A DNA stretch of 59,348 nucleotides from Planctomycetota bacterium (GTDB taxonomy: Bacteria; Planctomycetota; UBA11346), in contig BJHQ01000024.1 of assembly GCA_014193115.1 (NCBI GenBank), positions 1-59,348 on the forward strand, written 5' to 3'. Each line of letters starts with the position of its first letter. Positions within the stretch are counted from its first letter, which is position 1. Positions 58,429-59,348 of this stretch are shown piece by piece. The notes beneath the pieces were generated by a model. That model ran no database searches. It was not told where the DNA came from and saw nothing but the letters and a program-made list of their open reading frames with translations. The translations under genes and the position numbers were made by a program.

Positions 58429-59179
58429 GCTCTTTGCCGAAATCAGTGGGTAGTTGCAGGTCAAATGGTTGGCCCACGGTGTTATCATGGACACCAATCC
58501 GCTTTTCACCGAAGCCCTCGGCTTGATCCCGCAATAGTGCGTGGTGCGTACCAGATTCCATGCTGACCAGCGGTAGCTGGAGTTGCAGGTTGATTCAAGG
58601 CTGGGGCACTGTTCTCGTTTCCGGGCTGTGCCTCCGCCGAATGCGATGTCCACGATACCATCGAGAAGAAATGGCGGCACATGAAATTTTTCCAGCATCA
58701 AGCCTACATTGTGGCTCGGGTACCTCGCGTGCGATGCCAGAATTGCGGTGTTCGTCTGGTCGCGGTGCCTTGGGCGAGATCTGGCAGTGGTTTCACGCTG
58801 CTGATGGAGGCCAGATCATGAAGATGGCGCGTTCGACGCCGGTTCGGAGCGTCGCTTAGTTGCTGCGGGTATCGGACAATCGGATGTGGCGGGTCATTAA
58901 GCACTATGTGGATGATGCGGTGTCTCGCACTGATTGCCCGCAGGTGACCGCGATTTGCGTCGACGAGACATCTGCCCAAAGCGCCATGACTACATCACGT
59001 GCTTCTTCGATATGGATGCCAAGCGCCTGGTGTTCGCGACGGAGGGTCGCGAACACCAGGTGGTCGCCACTTTCGCTCGCTTTATGGGCGAGCAAAAAGG
59101 CGACTCGTCTGCCGTGACCGAGATCTCCTTCGACATGTCACCGGCGTTCATCAAGGGTGTCCGTGAATTCCTGCCCTAA
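58429..59179 (+). pseudogene. Decayed ISL3-family transposase
   Basis: Sequence typical of an ISL3 left end (GGCTCTTTGCCGAAATCAGT) starts near 58429. A broken transposase then follows from ATG 58487 (MDTNPLFTEALGLIPQ-stop). Two in-frame TAG codons, then frameshifts near 58640, 58800 and 58970 break the frame. Recognisable pieces are VHDTIEKKWRHMKFFQHQAY, RVPRVRCQNCGVRLVAVPWA (zinc-finger region), SDNRMWRVIKHYVDDA, CVDETSA and FDMDAKRLVFATEGREHQVV...ISFDMSPAFIKGVREFLP, the DDE core of ISL3 transposases. The C-terminus is missing; a second element begins within about 60 bp. Confidence 0.8.
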
Positions 59180-59233
59180 CAGGGTCTTGAAAAGTATAGT
59201 TCAACGAAATACAAGTAAAAACGTATTGATTTT

Positions 59234-59348
59234 ATGCGCGGAACAGACGAACGACAGACCTCCTTTTTCATCCTTGGCGACGTGGAATCGATGATTCCAG
59301 CGGACGAACCCTTGCGGGCACTGCGTACGTTGGTGGATGAGGTCCTGG
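59234..59348 (+). CDS. N-terminus of an IS5/IS1182-type transposase, cut by the window end
   Basis: From ATG 59234 the frame reads MRGTDERQTSFFILGDVESM, IPADEPLRALRTLVDEVL and runs off the edge. The phrase 'ES.IPADHPLRA.R.LVDE.L' is the characteristic opening of IS5/IS1182-like transposases. The AT-rich bases before it (59180-59233) probably contain the insertion-sequence left end, inserted into or against the ISL3 remnant. Confidence 0.7.
   Translation, partial: MRGTDERQTSFFILGDVESMIPADEPLRALRTLVDEVL

Overview
The window is about 59 kb of high-GC Gram-negative chromosome with dense, mostly short-spaced genes. Several features fit the PVC group (Planctomycetota and relatives). These are a secreted PQQ-type beta-propeller protein carrying an N-terminal methyltransferase-like domain (12231-14729), cytoplasmic GH29 and GH116 glycosidases with AraC regulators, a very large DUF3686-type AAA+ ATPase with a flotillin, and many dispersed palindromic repeats. 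This placement is an inference; no rRNA, tRNA or CRISPR array was found to fix it.

Layout. (1) 1-5760: tandem repeats, a CarF-like lipid desaturase behind a 14-bp palindrome, then a leftward operon accD - GNAT - serB - ABM monooxygenase - EVE protein - small lipoprotein, and a rightward secreted SH3 protein. (2) 5760-8846: a repeat element and a leftward operon CHAD protein - ParA ATPase - Nudix, which may form a polyphosphate system. (3) 9070-20415: an orphan 425-aa protein, then a glycan locus (GH29, beta-propeller protein, beta-helix protein, GH116, AraC regulator). (4) 20502-37208: a long leftward run from dnaB through an O-antigen ligase-like protein, an AraC regulator, the YqiJ/flotillin/giant AAA+ cassette (invaded by a REP/transposase unit), a LarA racemase, a small unknown protein and tilS. 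(5) 37363-45664: a membrane protein, an inositol phosphatase, uppP, a short flagellin, cutA, glgC, an unknown protein, a DUF4912 protein and a tandem GNAT protein. (6) 45769-51974: three SPFH/HflKC-like membrane proteins followed by a P1B metal ATPase. (7) 52010-58307: queA, a Fur-box-controlled outer-membrane protein with a cytochrome lipoprotein, an HD phosphohydrolase transcribed behind vapBC, and serA. (8) 58308-end: a decayed ISL3-family element abutting the start of a second insertion sequence.

The most unusual features are as follows. Two independent SPFH systems lie 12 kb apart, one with an AAA+ ATPase and one with a metal pump. The AAA+ gene has absorbed palindromic repeats in frame. 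A 144-bp tandem repeat next to it keeps a 48-codon open frame. A MITE-like intergenic repeat family is present in several copies. A ParA/CHAD/Nudix operon and a vapBC-HD operon also stand out. Housekeeping genes (accD, serA, serB, tilS, queA, uppP, dnaB, glgC) are intact. The strain is therefore probably a free-living heterotroph that makes its own serine and stores glycogen.
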